Assembly (NCBI GenBank): GCA_013398175.1
Contig: VZRZ01005951.1
Span: 1 to 64,000, forward strand
Reading direction: 5' to 3'
From: Climacteris rufus
Taxonomy: Eukaryota; Chordata; Aves; Passeriformes; Climacteridae
DNA length: 64,000 nucleotides
In this document: piece by piece, positions 1 to 11,762 of the stretch
How the letters are laid out: every line of letters begins with the position of its first letter
Numbering within the stretch: the first letter of the stretch is position 1
Translations under genes and position numbers: made by a program
Notes under the pieces: generated by a model
Told to the model about the DNA's origin: nothing
What the model saw: only the letters and a program-made list of their open reading frames with translations
The model's database searches: none

Positions 1-3000
1 GGGAGAGTTTGGGATGCTCCCATCTCTCTCCTGACCCAGCCAGTGTCTTCCCTGCTGCCCGTACGCCAAGGATATGTTTGCTTTAGTGGGTGGTTTTCTT
101 CCTTTTCCTTGCCTCCCCTTAATCTCTTCCTTCCATGTCTGGGGAGCAGGAATTCTGAGCCAACAGGGCATGGGGCTGAGGCTGCAGCTGAGCTAGAAAG
201 AGTCACAGTCTTCCTGGAAACGTAAATTGATCTACAAATGTTTGTGAAGAGTCCCGAACCTCTGCCTGTGCTAAACTTAACAGGTTATTTATCATGTCCA
301 GGCACACATTTAACAGAGGAACCTGTGCTCAATTGAAAACGGCCAATATATATATAAATAATATGCATTTGATATAACTTAATATGTATAACAATAATAA
401 TGTTTCTACAGCCTGTTAGTTAAAATTATTTTTAAAGGCTTTTGCAACCCGTAGTTATGGCTTAGAATTCTCTTGTGTGTAGCATCTTCAATTCATGGCT
501 GAGGAAATCTAAAGCACTTAGGAGAAAATATTACTTTTTTAAATTCATCTAATTTTGAAATTGAGTGAAAACAGTATTTTCCTTTAAATGAACTGCACAA
601 AGATATGTGTACCATGAGTAGACAAACACTATGGAACATAAGGGCAATATTTTGTATCTGATGTTATACATTTTATACATAACCTAATATTTGGATGACA
701 AGCATAAAGAAGTCTAATAAAATGCTGGGTAGTTGTACACATATTATTAGATACATAAACAAACAATTAATTATATCTTTTTATATTAGACTGTGTCATT
801 GCACTGTGGTGTGTGGCATAGAATTAAATAATTCAAAAAGAGTTGAACTGCATGTGCCACATTGTCCCAAGATAAGAATCAAAGGTCTGTCTGTTCCAAA
901 GCAAATTACTGCAGAAAAGCATTACAGGGACTGTCTCAGTCAGAGCAGTAACGCACAGTGACATTCTTCACTGCTACAGAAAATCAGTACAATTTCATTA
1001 CCCTGCCTTCCTGCAGGGCAGTTTGATGCACTTACATTAAAGCTTCCATCTCTTACCTGTTTCTTAAAATGCTTGCTGTTTATGTCTACTGGGTTCTACT
1101 CTAATTTTAGCACAAAGAACCCTCTAGCTTTATAAAACAACTCATTTAAGAATTGTCTTACTGTACTTTTTTCTGATTTAAGAACCAGCACAACCTTGAA
1201 ATAAAATGTAGTTTGGTTTAACAACTTATGCAATGTCATGCAAATCCTAGAACATCTTTGCTTACGAAATAGTTTTTCCTCTGAGTCTGTTGCAATCTTA
1301 GGTAGGAACCCTGATTAGTTCTGCTTCTTGTTTTACTGTTTTGTTAAGGCCATAATGTGATGAACATTTCATGAAGGACGATAATGAAAACACGCCACTG
1401 GCCCTGAGCTGCAGCAACATAAACTGAGATAGGAAGCAAAAATGAGAAGCAATGTGGAATGCAGGAGGAATGACAGTGGCCCTAAAATGGCTCTACAGAT
1501 AAGAGAAACAATCTCAAACTAATCTTCTAAATAATTAGCACTGCAGTAATTCATACCACACAAGGCTAATAATTGTTCTTTATGGTCAATGGAGACAGGC
1601 TAAAAGAAAAAAATACTTTTTTTTCATATATGCAACCATATAATTTAACATCCCACTTTTAGAACATCTTCATATTGGCTTTGCTCTCGAAGTATTTTAG
1701 CTAGATATCAGTCTGTTTTAAAACAATGGTATAATTTTCTAACTTCCCTTGTGTGTGTCAGATATATTGCTCACTTCAATGACAACTTGAAAAAATTAGG
1801 GTCTAGACTTCCCTGTAGAAACAGCATTTAATACAAAACAACATTGCAAAATTCCACATTGTTCTGCATTATGATTCAGTACTTAACAGAAAAGGACACT
1901 TTATAACATAAAATGTAGTTCAGTTCTTTGGGGTGTTTTCACTCTCTGGGCTGCTGAAAAGTTCACTAGTTACCAGAACTGAAAGCAGATGTTTTCATTA
2001 GAGTGGCCCAAGGGTTCAAATTCCTTCACCTTGCACAAAATATAACAGTAGCAGTGATACCCATCCATACTGTGATAACGTGAGTTTCCTGACTGTGTTT
2101 TAGACATTAAAGAACTTGTGGTGTTTTAAAGGGGAAAGATGGGGAGTGTAGCTAAAAAATGTCAGATGTGTACGCACATCTTGGGGCGTAATTTGAGGCT
2201 GTTTTTCAGCTGACTAATAAACAGCTGTAAAATTCAGCAAGTCTGCTTCTTCATGCAGGAAAAACTAGAAATATGAAATCTAATCATTTTCTAATCATAA
2301 CTTGTTCTTTTTGCACACATAAGCCTTAGTAAACATTTTTTCCAGCTGTTCTCTATATCCCTCAGAAAAGCTTTATCCCATGTACTGCAGAGTGGTAGCA
2401 TACATGGAGATCTAATTATCTGACATGCTAAACAAACAACAGCTGTAAAAAAGTTGCATGTCATGTAAGCAGATTGAGACTTGTGGCTAACATCTTCTGT
2501 GTACAGATTTTGCTTGACATGAAGGCAATCAAAAGTTTCTTTCTTTATTGCTGTTTTCTTCCAGTCCAACCAGAACAACAGCTGAGGCGGCCACAGCAGA
2601 CAGAAGGACACCTATTAAATCCTTTCTGCATGTGAAAGTCAGATTCCTGTTTATGTCAGACTGACTGGGGGTGCTGTGAAGAATCATATCAAGTTCCTGC
2701 TCCACAGCTGGGCTGGCCTAGAGACATAATCTACCTCCTTGTGGTTATGGCTACATGTAAACCAGCATCTGTCCTTTTCCTCCCTAGAACCACTGCACAC
2801 CGCAAAAAAATTGCCACTGATAGACAGTGTGCCCAGTCTGGTACCAACAGGACAGATAATCTTTAGCATCACTGAATACTGAAGAGAACTTGCTGTAGTC
2901 TCTAGGTCTCTGTAGTAATACTGTTGTACCATCAGTGATGAAGACCAGCTTGACAGAGTTGCAATTTCTCCCTCTGGTCTCATGACAGCTCATGCTACTG

Positions 3001-5550
3001 GTCCACATGCTCAACTACATTCAGAAACTGGAAGATATACACATACACTTCTCCTGTTGTCCCCAGAGGTATTTATTTCGGTGACACTGGGTTTTTTGTT
3101 CTTGCCTGCTTTGTCTCTTTTAGGTTCAGTGTGTTCCAGGAACTTGTGAACATTTTTTTACTTCAGGTTATACTCCTGGTAAAAGTTGCATGCCCTTAAC
3201 TCAAATAATTTATTTTTATTGTTCTTGTATAATATGATTTATGTCACCCTTGTGTTAGAGCTGAGATGAAAGCAGACACTGAAGTAGCCACAAGCATTTT
3301 TATGAAGGAAATCCTCTGGTTAAAACCAGAGGAGAGGTGCTTTCAATTTTGTCCTTGATGTGTGGCACCAGTCTTACTTCCTTAGATAATCAAAGCAGGA
3401 AGAAACGAGCCAAAAAGCTAGTAAATAATGAAATCCATGACCTAGAAAAAAAAAGAAAGAACAGCGAAATTAAAAACAAGTAAACATTCTGTACACCAAT
3501 TAAAGAAACCTGGAATGACAAGATTTTTAAGCTAGCAAAACCCCAGGAACAAGTTTAATTTCCATTTTATACCTGATGTGTCAATTTTGGTTTGTCATTT
3601 TTATATGGATTATCCTGAAGCATCTAGCCAAGAAGGGTAATCTTTGCTTGTTTATGTGACCATCACCTTCACAAGAATCCATATAAAGTCAATGCCCCTC
3701 ATGGTTTTCAAAAATTAGTAAAATGCTAGCTGAAGAGAGAGAAAATGCAAGAGGGAATTGTATCATGTTGCTTTATACTAAAAGTCAGTGTTACATGCAC
3801 TATGTACATTATTCACAATGGTCTTACTGAGTCTATAGTGTGGCTTGTCCATGGAAAAATGAAATACAACTAGCTACAGATGATCCCCAATTACATGGAG
3901 CATGCTGTTTTAGATTAATGATTAATACAACCTTCTTTTTCTAAAATTAATTTTATGACCAAAGTATAAAAAACTACAAGGGATAATTCATTTTGGATTG
4001 ATAAATTTTCAGAAATAATTCATTTGATTAAGTGTGTAATATAATAGTTCCAAGCTGTGATTCATCTAAAGTCCACCAAGCAGGACGGGACTCTTGGTGC
4101 TCTGACTAGGTAAAGACTGTGTACCAAGCTAATGGCTTCTTTTATTTACTACCCTTTTGGCTTGTGCTGGGGACAAAAGCAGCCTGTCGAACATACTCAG
4201 CAGACTCTTCTTTAGTATGGAAACCTGTGAACCTATTCTCCCATGAATCCATTTGTCACAGGGGTGCTTGTTAATTCAGCACCTTTTCCTCAAAACAGGT
4301 GTGGGGGTTTTCCAGAGCATTAGAAGTGCCAGTCACAGGAGCACCAAAGGGGTGTGATGAGTTTACTTTGGATATGGTGACCTCTCTATGCCTTGTAGGA
4401 AGTCAGTGAGCTTAATCAGTCTCTCAAATAAGCCCAGAAGCCTTTAAAGCCTCCTATGGCATAAACAAGGAAGAAGATATCTGTCCCAGCGGTGATGAAT
4501 TGCAGCTACACACAGGCATCTCCTCTGGGGAATGTGGAGGATGACTCTCAGAAGAATTACAGCTTGCGTAAGCATAATGTGAATGTGTGGTGTGACATAA
4601 AACATACTTTCTATTTACACTTTTTTTATGTTAATGAGATATATTTCCTTTTATTTCTCCTTCTTTCATGGGTTTAGGGCTTGGGAGGGTTTCTTTTGTA
4701 TATGCAATATTCTTAAAACATTTATCTAACCTCCTAAACCAGATTTATTTTAAGGAAAATTACCATTTTGATTATAAAAAGCTGCAGCTTATCTTCCCTC
4801 TCCTACAGTTATAAAGAAAAATTTCCAAGGAAAAATAAAATTATGTCAATATAAAGTTATCTAATTGATATTAAATTTGGTATAGTAATTGTCTCCCTTC
4901 ATCCTTGTAAGAACCCTTTAGCAGTTTTGTGCAGCCCTTCTGTTCTTACTGATGTGAATGGAGGACATTAGCTTGCTCTCCTAGGATTTTAGTCTTGGTC
5001 CAGGAACCATGACAAAGATGCAGGTTTTGCATGAAAATGTTTTTGCTACCTCTCCATGAGAGTACATGAGACAACAATTTCTGAGCTCAGCATTGCCGAC
5101 TGACTGGAGGAAGGAGAGTGAGCTCCTGGGTTGCCTTTGGCTTGTGTATTGTGTCATTCTGCTCAGAGGATGGTTAGACACATGTCACTGTGACTGTGTG
5201 GTGTGCAGCACTTGTACAACTGTGCTGTGTGTAGCAGAGTGCTTCATGACTTGTGCTGCTCAGTTCCTTGGGAAAACCATGGTTTCCAAAGGCAAACATG
5301 CTAAGCATTGCCCTGGTATTTATCACTCTGGTCTTCAGGTATTGTGGAGCATATTAACACAAAATATCAAAATGTATAACAATTCAGCCAAACTCTTTTT
5401 TTCCTTCTACACGTATTACTCCAGGCGATATTATTGCCTGGGCAGGTGTATGTTTTGGTTTGTAACAAATTGAGTAAGAAATCTGTGATTGCTCACTGCC
5501 TTAACCAAATCCACCTTTTATTCTTCCTGTGCCAAAACATCTCTTTGTAG
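1..5550. other. unique AT-rich non-coding DNA
   Basis: I see no convincing exon, repeat family or RNA gene here. Open frames are short and lack protein-like composition or paired splice sites. There is a short TA-rich run near 347-362 and a small hairpin at 3313-3332 (9-bp arms, 2-base loop). This fits intronic or intergenic sequence. Confidence 0.6.
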
Positions 5551-5613
5551 GTTGGAGCTTGAGTTTTCTTGCATGTTAAAGACTTTGTCAAGGACACACA
5601 CAGAAACATACAG
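5551..5613 (+). other. weak candidate internal exon
   Basis: A pyrimidine-rich stretch ending in TTTGTAG precedes a 63-base block, and ACAG|GTATGC follows it. Only one frame is open: one base, twenty codons, two bases, reading LELEFSCMLK then TLSRTHTETY. The phase is therefore 2 in and 2 out. It could belong to the + strand exon chain that resumes at 16862, but no block linking the two phases was found. A chance match is quite possible. Confidence 0.15.
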
Positions 5614-8600
5614 GTATGCTTTCACTTCCAGTTTAAGGACTAACTATGTTTCATGTTTTAAGAGGGAAAATATTCGCTATATCATGTTACATGTTCTTAA
5701 TTTGTGTCAGCTGGAATGACAAACCAGAATATCTACAGTTCCTCTTTGTGCAAGCTTTGCATTACTCCTGGATGCTCTGCATGCTTTGGCAGGCCTGCCA
5801 AGGTGCTCCAATTCTGTCAGAAAAAAAATTCTCTTTGGATTTCAGATTTGAGATAGATTGGGTGGAATGCATCTAGAATATAATAATTATTCAGATGATT
5901 ACTCCTATCATTTAAATGGTGATAAAGTTTATAGGGAAGCTTGGAACTGAATTAAAATTAGAGAGTGGAAAAAACTTAATTCTTTCACAAAATAAAAAAA
6001 AAAAAGAAAAAAAGAGCTTTAATCTAATTACTACTGAAATCCCTCCAAGGGCCTTCTATTTACCCTATAAAAGGCAGGATGAATATTAAAACCTTTTAAA
6101 ATTTCAGTTTAAACCAACATAATTGCAGAAGATTCACTGTTTAGATTTCTAAGCAGATGCTGTAACTACCAGAAATTGAATTACCAGAAATACTGAATAA
6201 CGTTTGGAGAAAAATGGATGTTTCACATTATGAAATTGCCTCTATATTTTTCCAGAGGAAGATGTAGGTTGTTTAGTCCAATAAGATGATATTTCTATGG
6301 GTCATTTGCCTTCATAGACAACAATTAGTTTTAAACAGACACTGAGCTGAAACACGGCAGAAAAGGGGTATTTTTTCACTTGCAACTACATTTAAAAATG
6401 TTTCAGCTACATTTTCACTTGATTCAACTGCTGCTCAGGATAAAATATCATTCCTCTACTGTACCAATCAGTCTCAATGCCTGTTATTTTCACAAACATA
6501 AATTCGGTGCGTTCACTCTCTCTTCCAAGGTTTTTTCATAAGGCACCAGATCTAATCTGCTGTGAGCCTTTTAAGGTTTTCAGTGGAAGGCCATGATACC
6601 AACTTTTGAAAACATGAGAGGCAAAGCTTTGCTTATGGCTCATAGCAGTACTCTGATGTCACCTCTTGTACAGGAAATATTTCTTTAAGTACTTACACTG
6701 CATTGGTGGTCTGATTGGAGCAGCTTGGTGCAGGGGTACAGTAATTTCACTAGGTGTTAATTCCATTACTTTGTTGTCTGAAAACATGATTAGCTTTGGA
6801 CATGTTATTAATTAAATTAATTGTTATGGCATAATTGTGCCACAGTCATTATACTGTGTATACACCACATATACAGTAGCAGTTTTTGAATTTTTACAGT
6901 TCATACATCTGGAGCTATCTTTCATTTTCAAGATGTGAGTGAGCAGTAAAGTTGTGGAGTCTCTTGTTCATGGCAGTTCAAACTGCAATCAAACTCAAGT
7001 TTCTGGGAAAAAAACAGGTAAAAGAAAAAGTAGATAAAATGTAGACCTACAAAGCAGTAGGAATGAAAATAATAATATCACACTTAAAAAATGTTTTCAT
7101 CTTTTGATTGTTTAAGCTCATGTCCCATTCAAATAATATCTGATTTTAGTCCAGGGGAGACAAACTTACCCATTCTTTTTCACATTCCCTTCCTGTCTCC
7201 CATGCCCCACCTCAGTCTCCTGTCCTCCAGGAGCTCAGATGTCTGTGTGTGGGCCTGGGGTTTTTGGAATCACTACAGGATTCATTTTAAAACAGGAATT
7301 GGGTTTAAAACATAATGTAAATCAAGAGAGATAGTACCTCAGAAAAAGAGGGGGTTTTTAAAACTTGTGGAGTTCATTTACATAGAAGTGAATTAACAGG
7401 TTAGCTCAGAGTCAAGAATAAAAGGCAAAAGACTTGGGAGTGTGTGTTCTTCTAAATGAAGCTTAAAGAACTTAATAGCTTAAATGTTTCTTGTCCTTTT
7501 TCTTCCATTTTTCAACTATGAAGAGTACTATTATAAAATTCAGCATAGCAGCTTGATGGTACTTACTTTTGAAAACATAATATATTGCCTCGTTTTGCAA
7601 AGGGCCCAGTACAACTTCACCTGTACTCTTATTATTAGATATTGTATTTTTTGTATTCTGCAGCAAGAGAAAAGGAGCAATATTCATTGTGCTGCCACTG
7701 AATGCCTTTCCAGCTCCCTAATGTGAGAGGTGTGTACGCTGTGTGCATATGTGTGTGTGGTGAAGTTCAGCCATGGGGTCAGACCACAGCTGTGCCCGTG
7801 GTGCTTGGCAAGTGCAGGTGTGTGTGTGTGTGAGGGAGCAGTGGCTGGTGAAGATCAACCCAGGCAAGCCACTGAGCAGGTGAAATGGTCAGTGAGCAAG
7901 AGGTGGAGGGAGTCTCTAAGGGTAGCTCTGGGTGTGAGAGCTGCAGGAAAGCAACTGAAATGAGTACTGATTCTTGCCTGGATCTACAGATCACACCTTA
8001 TCTAAGGTGATGCCAAGATGGTTCTCTCCTCTTGTATTTTATTGATTGACATTTTAAAAGGTCATAAAATGTTAGAAGACAAGGTACTGCAGTGAACAAA
8101 GGGTTACTTAAAAGTTGTAATGATCCAAATCCAGTCTAAATAATGGTAAGCATTGAAGCACATGGTTATTACAGAGAAACACTGCAGATAAACCCAGTTC
8201 CCACAAGAATACAGTTGCAGGAACTTGTTTTTTTTTTCTTTTTTCAAAATAACTTCTTCCCAACTTTAGACACATCTAGGAGAGTTATGGCAAAATTCTG
8301 GGATATTGCTGCTACCTGACTTGTCTAACTCTGTTCTGTCACTTGAAATCCCACGCTCATCAGGAAATGACAGATTTTTTCACAGGCATACACAGGCCAA
8401 GAAAAACAACAACCACTGAAACAGGGGAAGAGGAAGATTTATAAGATCACTCCAAATGTATTATTGAAAAGACTCTTTTCCTCTCAAGAAATAAATTTTT
8501 TCAGGGACAGTATGAACCCAAGTACGAAGTCAAAAAATGAACAATTGTTCACAAGTACAGGCCCGATGTCTCTCTGAAGAGGATGGTCATTTATTACCTT

Positions 8601-9099
8601 CTTTGTACAACACTGAAACAAAAATACGCATCTAGTCCAACCATTCTTTGTATTTTTCCTCCCATTGTAGAATCAGTAATAAGGACATGTCTGGTTATGC
8701 AACACTGGATAAAACATGGTGGATTACTCAGACTTTAAATAAGAAATTGTGTGAAAAATCTCCACTGATTTTACTAGCAAAAAGGGAAGGACAAAAATTA
8801 GTTAATTTAGATATATTTGAGGGGGAAATACATGTTTTAGTGCTACAAATATGCACTGTAATGTTTAGTTCTACCTGATCTCTGTGATAGACACAATATA
8901 TATCCACAACTGTTAATGAAAGACACTGAAACCACTCTTCCCTTTTGTCATTTTCCCATTAAAATAAACAACATAGCTGTAATAAAACAAATTGCTAACT
9001 ATGAGGGCAACTCAGTCTAAACAATAGACTTTATAAGGAATAAAAACTACCTAATTCAGTACTTAATGTTCTGAAAGAAATTACTAATGCATCCTTCAT
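5614..9099. other. unique non-coding DNA
   Basis: No supported gene. The stretch holds an A-rich tract at about 5992-6016 and a GT-rich patch at 7727-7833 with a short (GT)n. A strong acceptor-like site before 7664 leads into frames that stop without a good donor. Confidence 0.5.
7818..7833. repeat. (GT)n microsatellite
   Basis: This is eight dinucleotide copies within a wider GT-rich patch that begins near 7729. It is short and may be polymorphic. Confidence 0.7.
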
Positions 9100-9750
9100 A
9101 AAGACAGCATGCCCTGCGGAATCCAGGGGAAGAATGAAAGATCCTTGTCAGCTTTTTTTTCCCACCTGTACCCTTGCTCCCATTTATACTGTCTGGGGCT
9201 TGGAACTCCTAAACATTTGTTGTGGTGCCTCTGGGCATGGCTTACGACTGGGCCGGGGCCGCGGGGGCTGGTCCTTTTCCCCCCACCGCGTGATGCAGCT
9301 GGGGTGGCGCAGCCCCGGGTCGGCAGCGGCTGTCCCCGCCCAGGGGAACAGCTCATTGGTTCCTGTGCCGGGTGCGGACAGCCGACTCACTGGCCGGCGC
9401 CCCTGTCAGTCATTGTGGTCCTTCGCAGTGATTGGCTCTCCCGACTGCCCTTCCCTCGCCTCTGTCCTATCACACACCCTGACCTCCATTTTGACTTGTC
9501 TTTTACCACACACCATGCTCCAGTAAATAAAATCCTGCTGGCAATAATCGGAAAAGAACCCTTTCTCGTCTCTTTACTTCCCTGCATAAATTAAACCGCT
9601 GTGTGTGAACTAAGCCTAGATTCTGCGGGAGTTCTGATGCTTGGCTCACCTCTGATTGGAGACTGGATGAAGCCAAAGTTGCTTCATTCAGGAAAATGAG
9701 ACCGACGCAAAAGGCTCCGAATTACTCACGCTTTCTACCCATGGCAAACA
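9100..9750. promoter_or_regulatory. CpG-dense promoter-like element
   Basis: About sixteen CpG dinucleotides fall between 9243 and 9402, inside DNA that otherwise has almost none; CpGs thin out again by 9750. Read on the - strand it holds two CCAAT boxes (+ strand ATTGG at 9431-9435 and 9355-9359), a GC box (CCCCGCCC at 9334-9341) and a TATA-like TATAAAT at about 9182-9188. That order would suit a start near 9155 running leftward. Read on the + strand it contains AATAAA near 9526 followed by a pyrimidine-rich stretch, an arrangement also seen in avian LTRs. I could not find matching TG...CA ends or a target duplication. It may be a CpG-island promoter for a non-coding RNA, or an unrecognised LTR. 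Confidence 0.45.
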
Positions 9751-9819
9751 TTTTTTTCCAGCACATAGTTTGAACAAATGGTATCAACTAAACCCATTTT
9801 TTCTCTCTTTTCCCATAGA

Positions 9820-10045
9820 AACCAAAAATGCTCTTTGATTGCTTCATGTCTAGCAACCTAATGCAGTATACTTGCCTATGTATCTTGAAGTCTTCTATCT
9901 GATTTGGATGGACAAAAACCTGAGAATCTGAAACTACAAATGAATGTAGACATCCATCTGAAACCTGGTGGTCAATGAATGACTATAGGTGAAATAAAAG
10001 CTCAGTGGACGACTATACGTGAAATAAAAGCATCAGCCATATTTT
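9820..10045 (+). other. possible terminal exon with doubled poly(A) signal
   Basis: A long pyrimidine tract ending in CCCATAG makes a strong splice acceptor just before the block. No long open frame follows (the first ATG gives 24 codons). The block ends with two AATAAA signals, in a tandem repeat at 9981-10040. If used, this would be the last exon of a short non-coding transcript starting in the CpG-dense element upstream. I found no strong donor to pair with it, so this is inference. Confidence 0.2.
9981..10040 (+). repeat. 30-bp tandem duplication carrying AATAAA
   Basis: Two 30-base units (9981-10010 and 10011-10040) each begin GACTATA and contain GTGAAATAAAAGC. The first 22 bases differ at one position; the last eight diverge. 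Each copy carries a canonical AATAAA hexamer. Confidence 0.85.
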
Positions 10046-10852
10046 CAGAATCAGTCTTCATTTATATGTCTTCCTTTGATCTTTTGTAGTTAAAAAAAGA
10101 ACAGCCCTGTACTTTTCATCCTGGTAATGATTTCTGAGCCACTGCTTCTAAAGCTGTAAAATTTCACAAATTTTTGTTTCTACTAGTTTGACTTCTGTCT
10201 AGTTCTTAAGCACAATTAGAATGCATCCGAGAATAACCTTGAATCTGCAGAAGTAGATACAGTTTTATAACCTTGAGGGGTTTTTCAAAAGCTGTGATCT
10301 CATGTTAAATTTCACAAGTTATATTATAATTTTGGAGTGCTAAATCACATACATCTTTAATATTATACAGAACATACAACAAGCAAATCTTACTTCTTAT
10401 TAAGTAAATATATACAGAATAAATATGCAGGAAGTATCACAGAAACCCTTGATTTTTAAAAATGCATCTGCCAGAGCTTTGCATCTAGTAAAGATGTACA
10501 GAACATTCTGAGATAGAAATGCAAAAATCCCAAGATGGTGAAATTCATCCCTCTGGAAGTACAGCATATGTTATATTACACTTGAGTCAACAAATTGGCA
10601 TTTCTGAAAAAATAGATGAAACTATGATTCCTAACATGTATCAACAAGGTTTGATATAGCTTTAGAGCATGGAAGTAATTTTTCAATCTGATTTTAAATG
10701 TTCAACTAGAACCAATAAAATAAAAACTGTGTGGCAAAGAGGATTTTCAACAGTCGTAAATCTGTGTTTGTGTGTAATTAACATGTACAGCACAACTGAC
10801 TCTTTCTTGGTTGTATTTGATTTATGTGGGAAGGTTTTGGTAGTGTAGGGGT

Positions 10853-11210
10853 TGAGGAGTGGCTTAGTTTGGAGAAGATGAGGCTCTCCTCATTGTTCTC
10901 AACAACTCCCAGAAAAGAGGATGTAGCCAGGTGAAGATGGGTCTCTTGTCTTAAGTAACAATCAATAGGACTCAAGTCACCCCCAGAGATGTTTAGATTG
11001 GATATTAGGAAAATATTCTTCACCAAAATGGTTGTTAAGCATTAGGCTGCTCAGGGGAGTGCTTGAGTCACCAGCCCTGCAGGTGGTTAACAGACATATA
11101 GATGTGGTACTCGGGACATGGTTTAGTGGTGGACTTGTCAATGCTGGGTTAAAGGTTGGAATTGAAGATCTTCAGGGTCTTTTCAATCTAAATGACTCCA
11201 TGGTTATGTG
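10853..11210 (+). mobile_element. CR1 LINE, 3' fragment
   Basis: The sequence follows the avian CR1 3' region in order: the TTTGGAGAAG stretch, the TTAGATTGGATATTAGG stretch, the phrase around GACATGGTTTAGTGGTGG, then GATCTTCAGGGTCTTTTC near the 3' end. The terminal CTATG tail is decayed. It is 5' truncated, as CR1 usually is, with no coding capacity. It directly abuts the LTR piece that follows. Confidence 0.9.
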
Positions 11211-11762
11211 AGAAGCTGCCAGAATCTTCCCCCACCTCCCACAGAGGCAACGACAGATGACTCCAAAACGAACCCACCACTGGCTTAGCCCAAGCTCATC
11301 AGGGACAGGGGTAGTAACCCTGGGATAATGTATTTTAGAAGGCAGGACAAGAAAACTGCACAACTTCATCCATTGAAGGGAGGTAGAATACATGAGAGAA
11401 GCAGCCTTGCAGACACCAAGACCAGTGAAGAAGGATGGGAGGAGATGCTCCAGGTGGTGGAGGCAGAGATTCCCCTGCAGCCCATGGTGCAGACAGGCTA
11501 TTTCTCTGCAGCCCATGGAGGACCATGCTGGAGCAGGTTTGCTGGCAGGGCTTGTGACCCCATGGGGGATCCATGCTGGAGTAGCCCATTTCTGAAAGAC
11601 TGCAATCTGTGGGATGGAACCCACACTGGAACAGGGGAAGTGTGTGAAGAGGAAGTAGCAGCAGAGACAACATGTGATGAACTGATAACAACCCCCATTC
11701 CACAACCCCTCTGCCACTCAGATGGAGGAGTTAAAGAAATTAAGAGTGAAGCTAGGCCTAAA
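11211..11762 (+). mobile_element. avian ERVL-type LTR fragment
   Basis: This has the characteristic repeated phrasing of a widespread avian ERVL-like LTR: several CCATGCTGGAGCAGG-type motifs, CTTGTGACCCCATGGGGG, and then GATGAACTGATAACAACCCCC. Open frames up to 181 codons cross it on both strands, but they are by-products of its composition, not genes. Both LTR ends are missing. The family assignment is from memory of the consensus and should be confirmed with a repeat library. Confidence 0.8.

Noticed and set aside
5066..5473. 135-codon plus-strand open frame
   Set aside because: Cysteine- and tryptophan-rich with no domain, no splice context and no codon signal; probably chance.
9109..9594. 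161-codon open frame in the CpG-rich patch
   Set aside because: GC-rich DNA lacks stop codons by composition. Overlapping frames are open on both strands, and the peptide has no recognisable domain.
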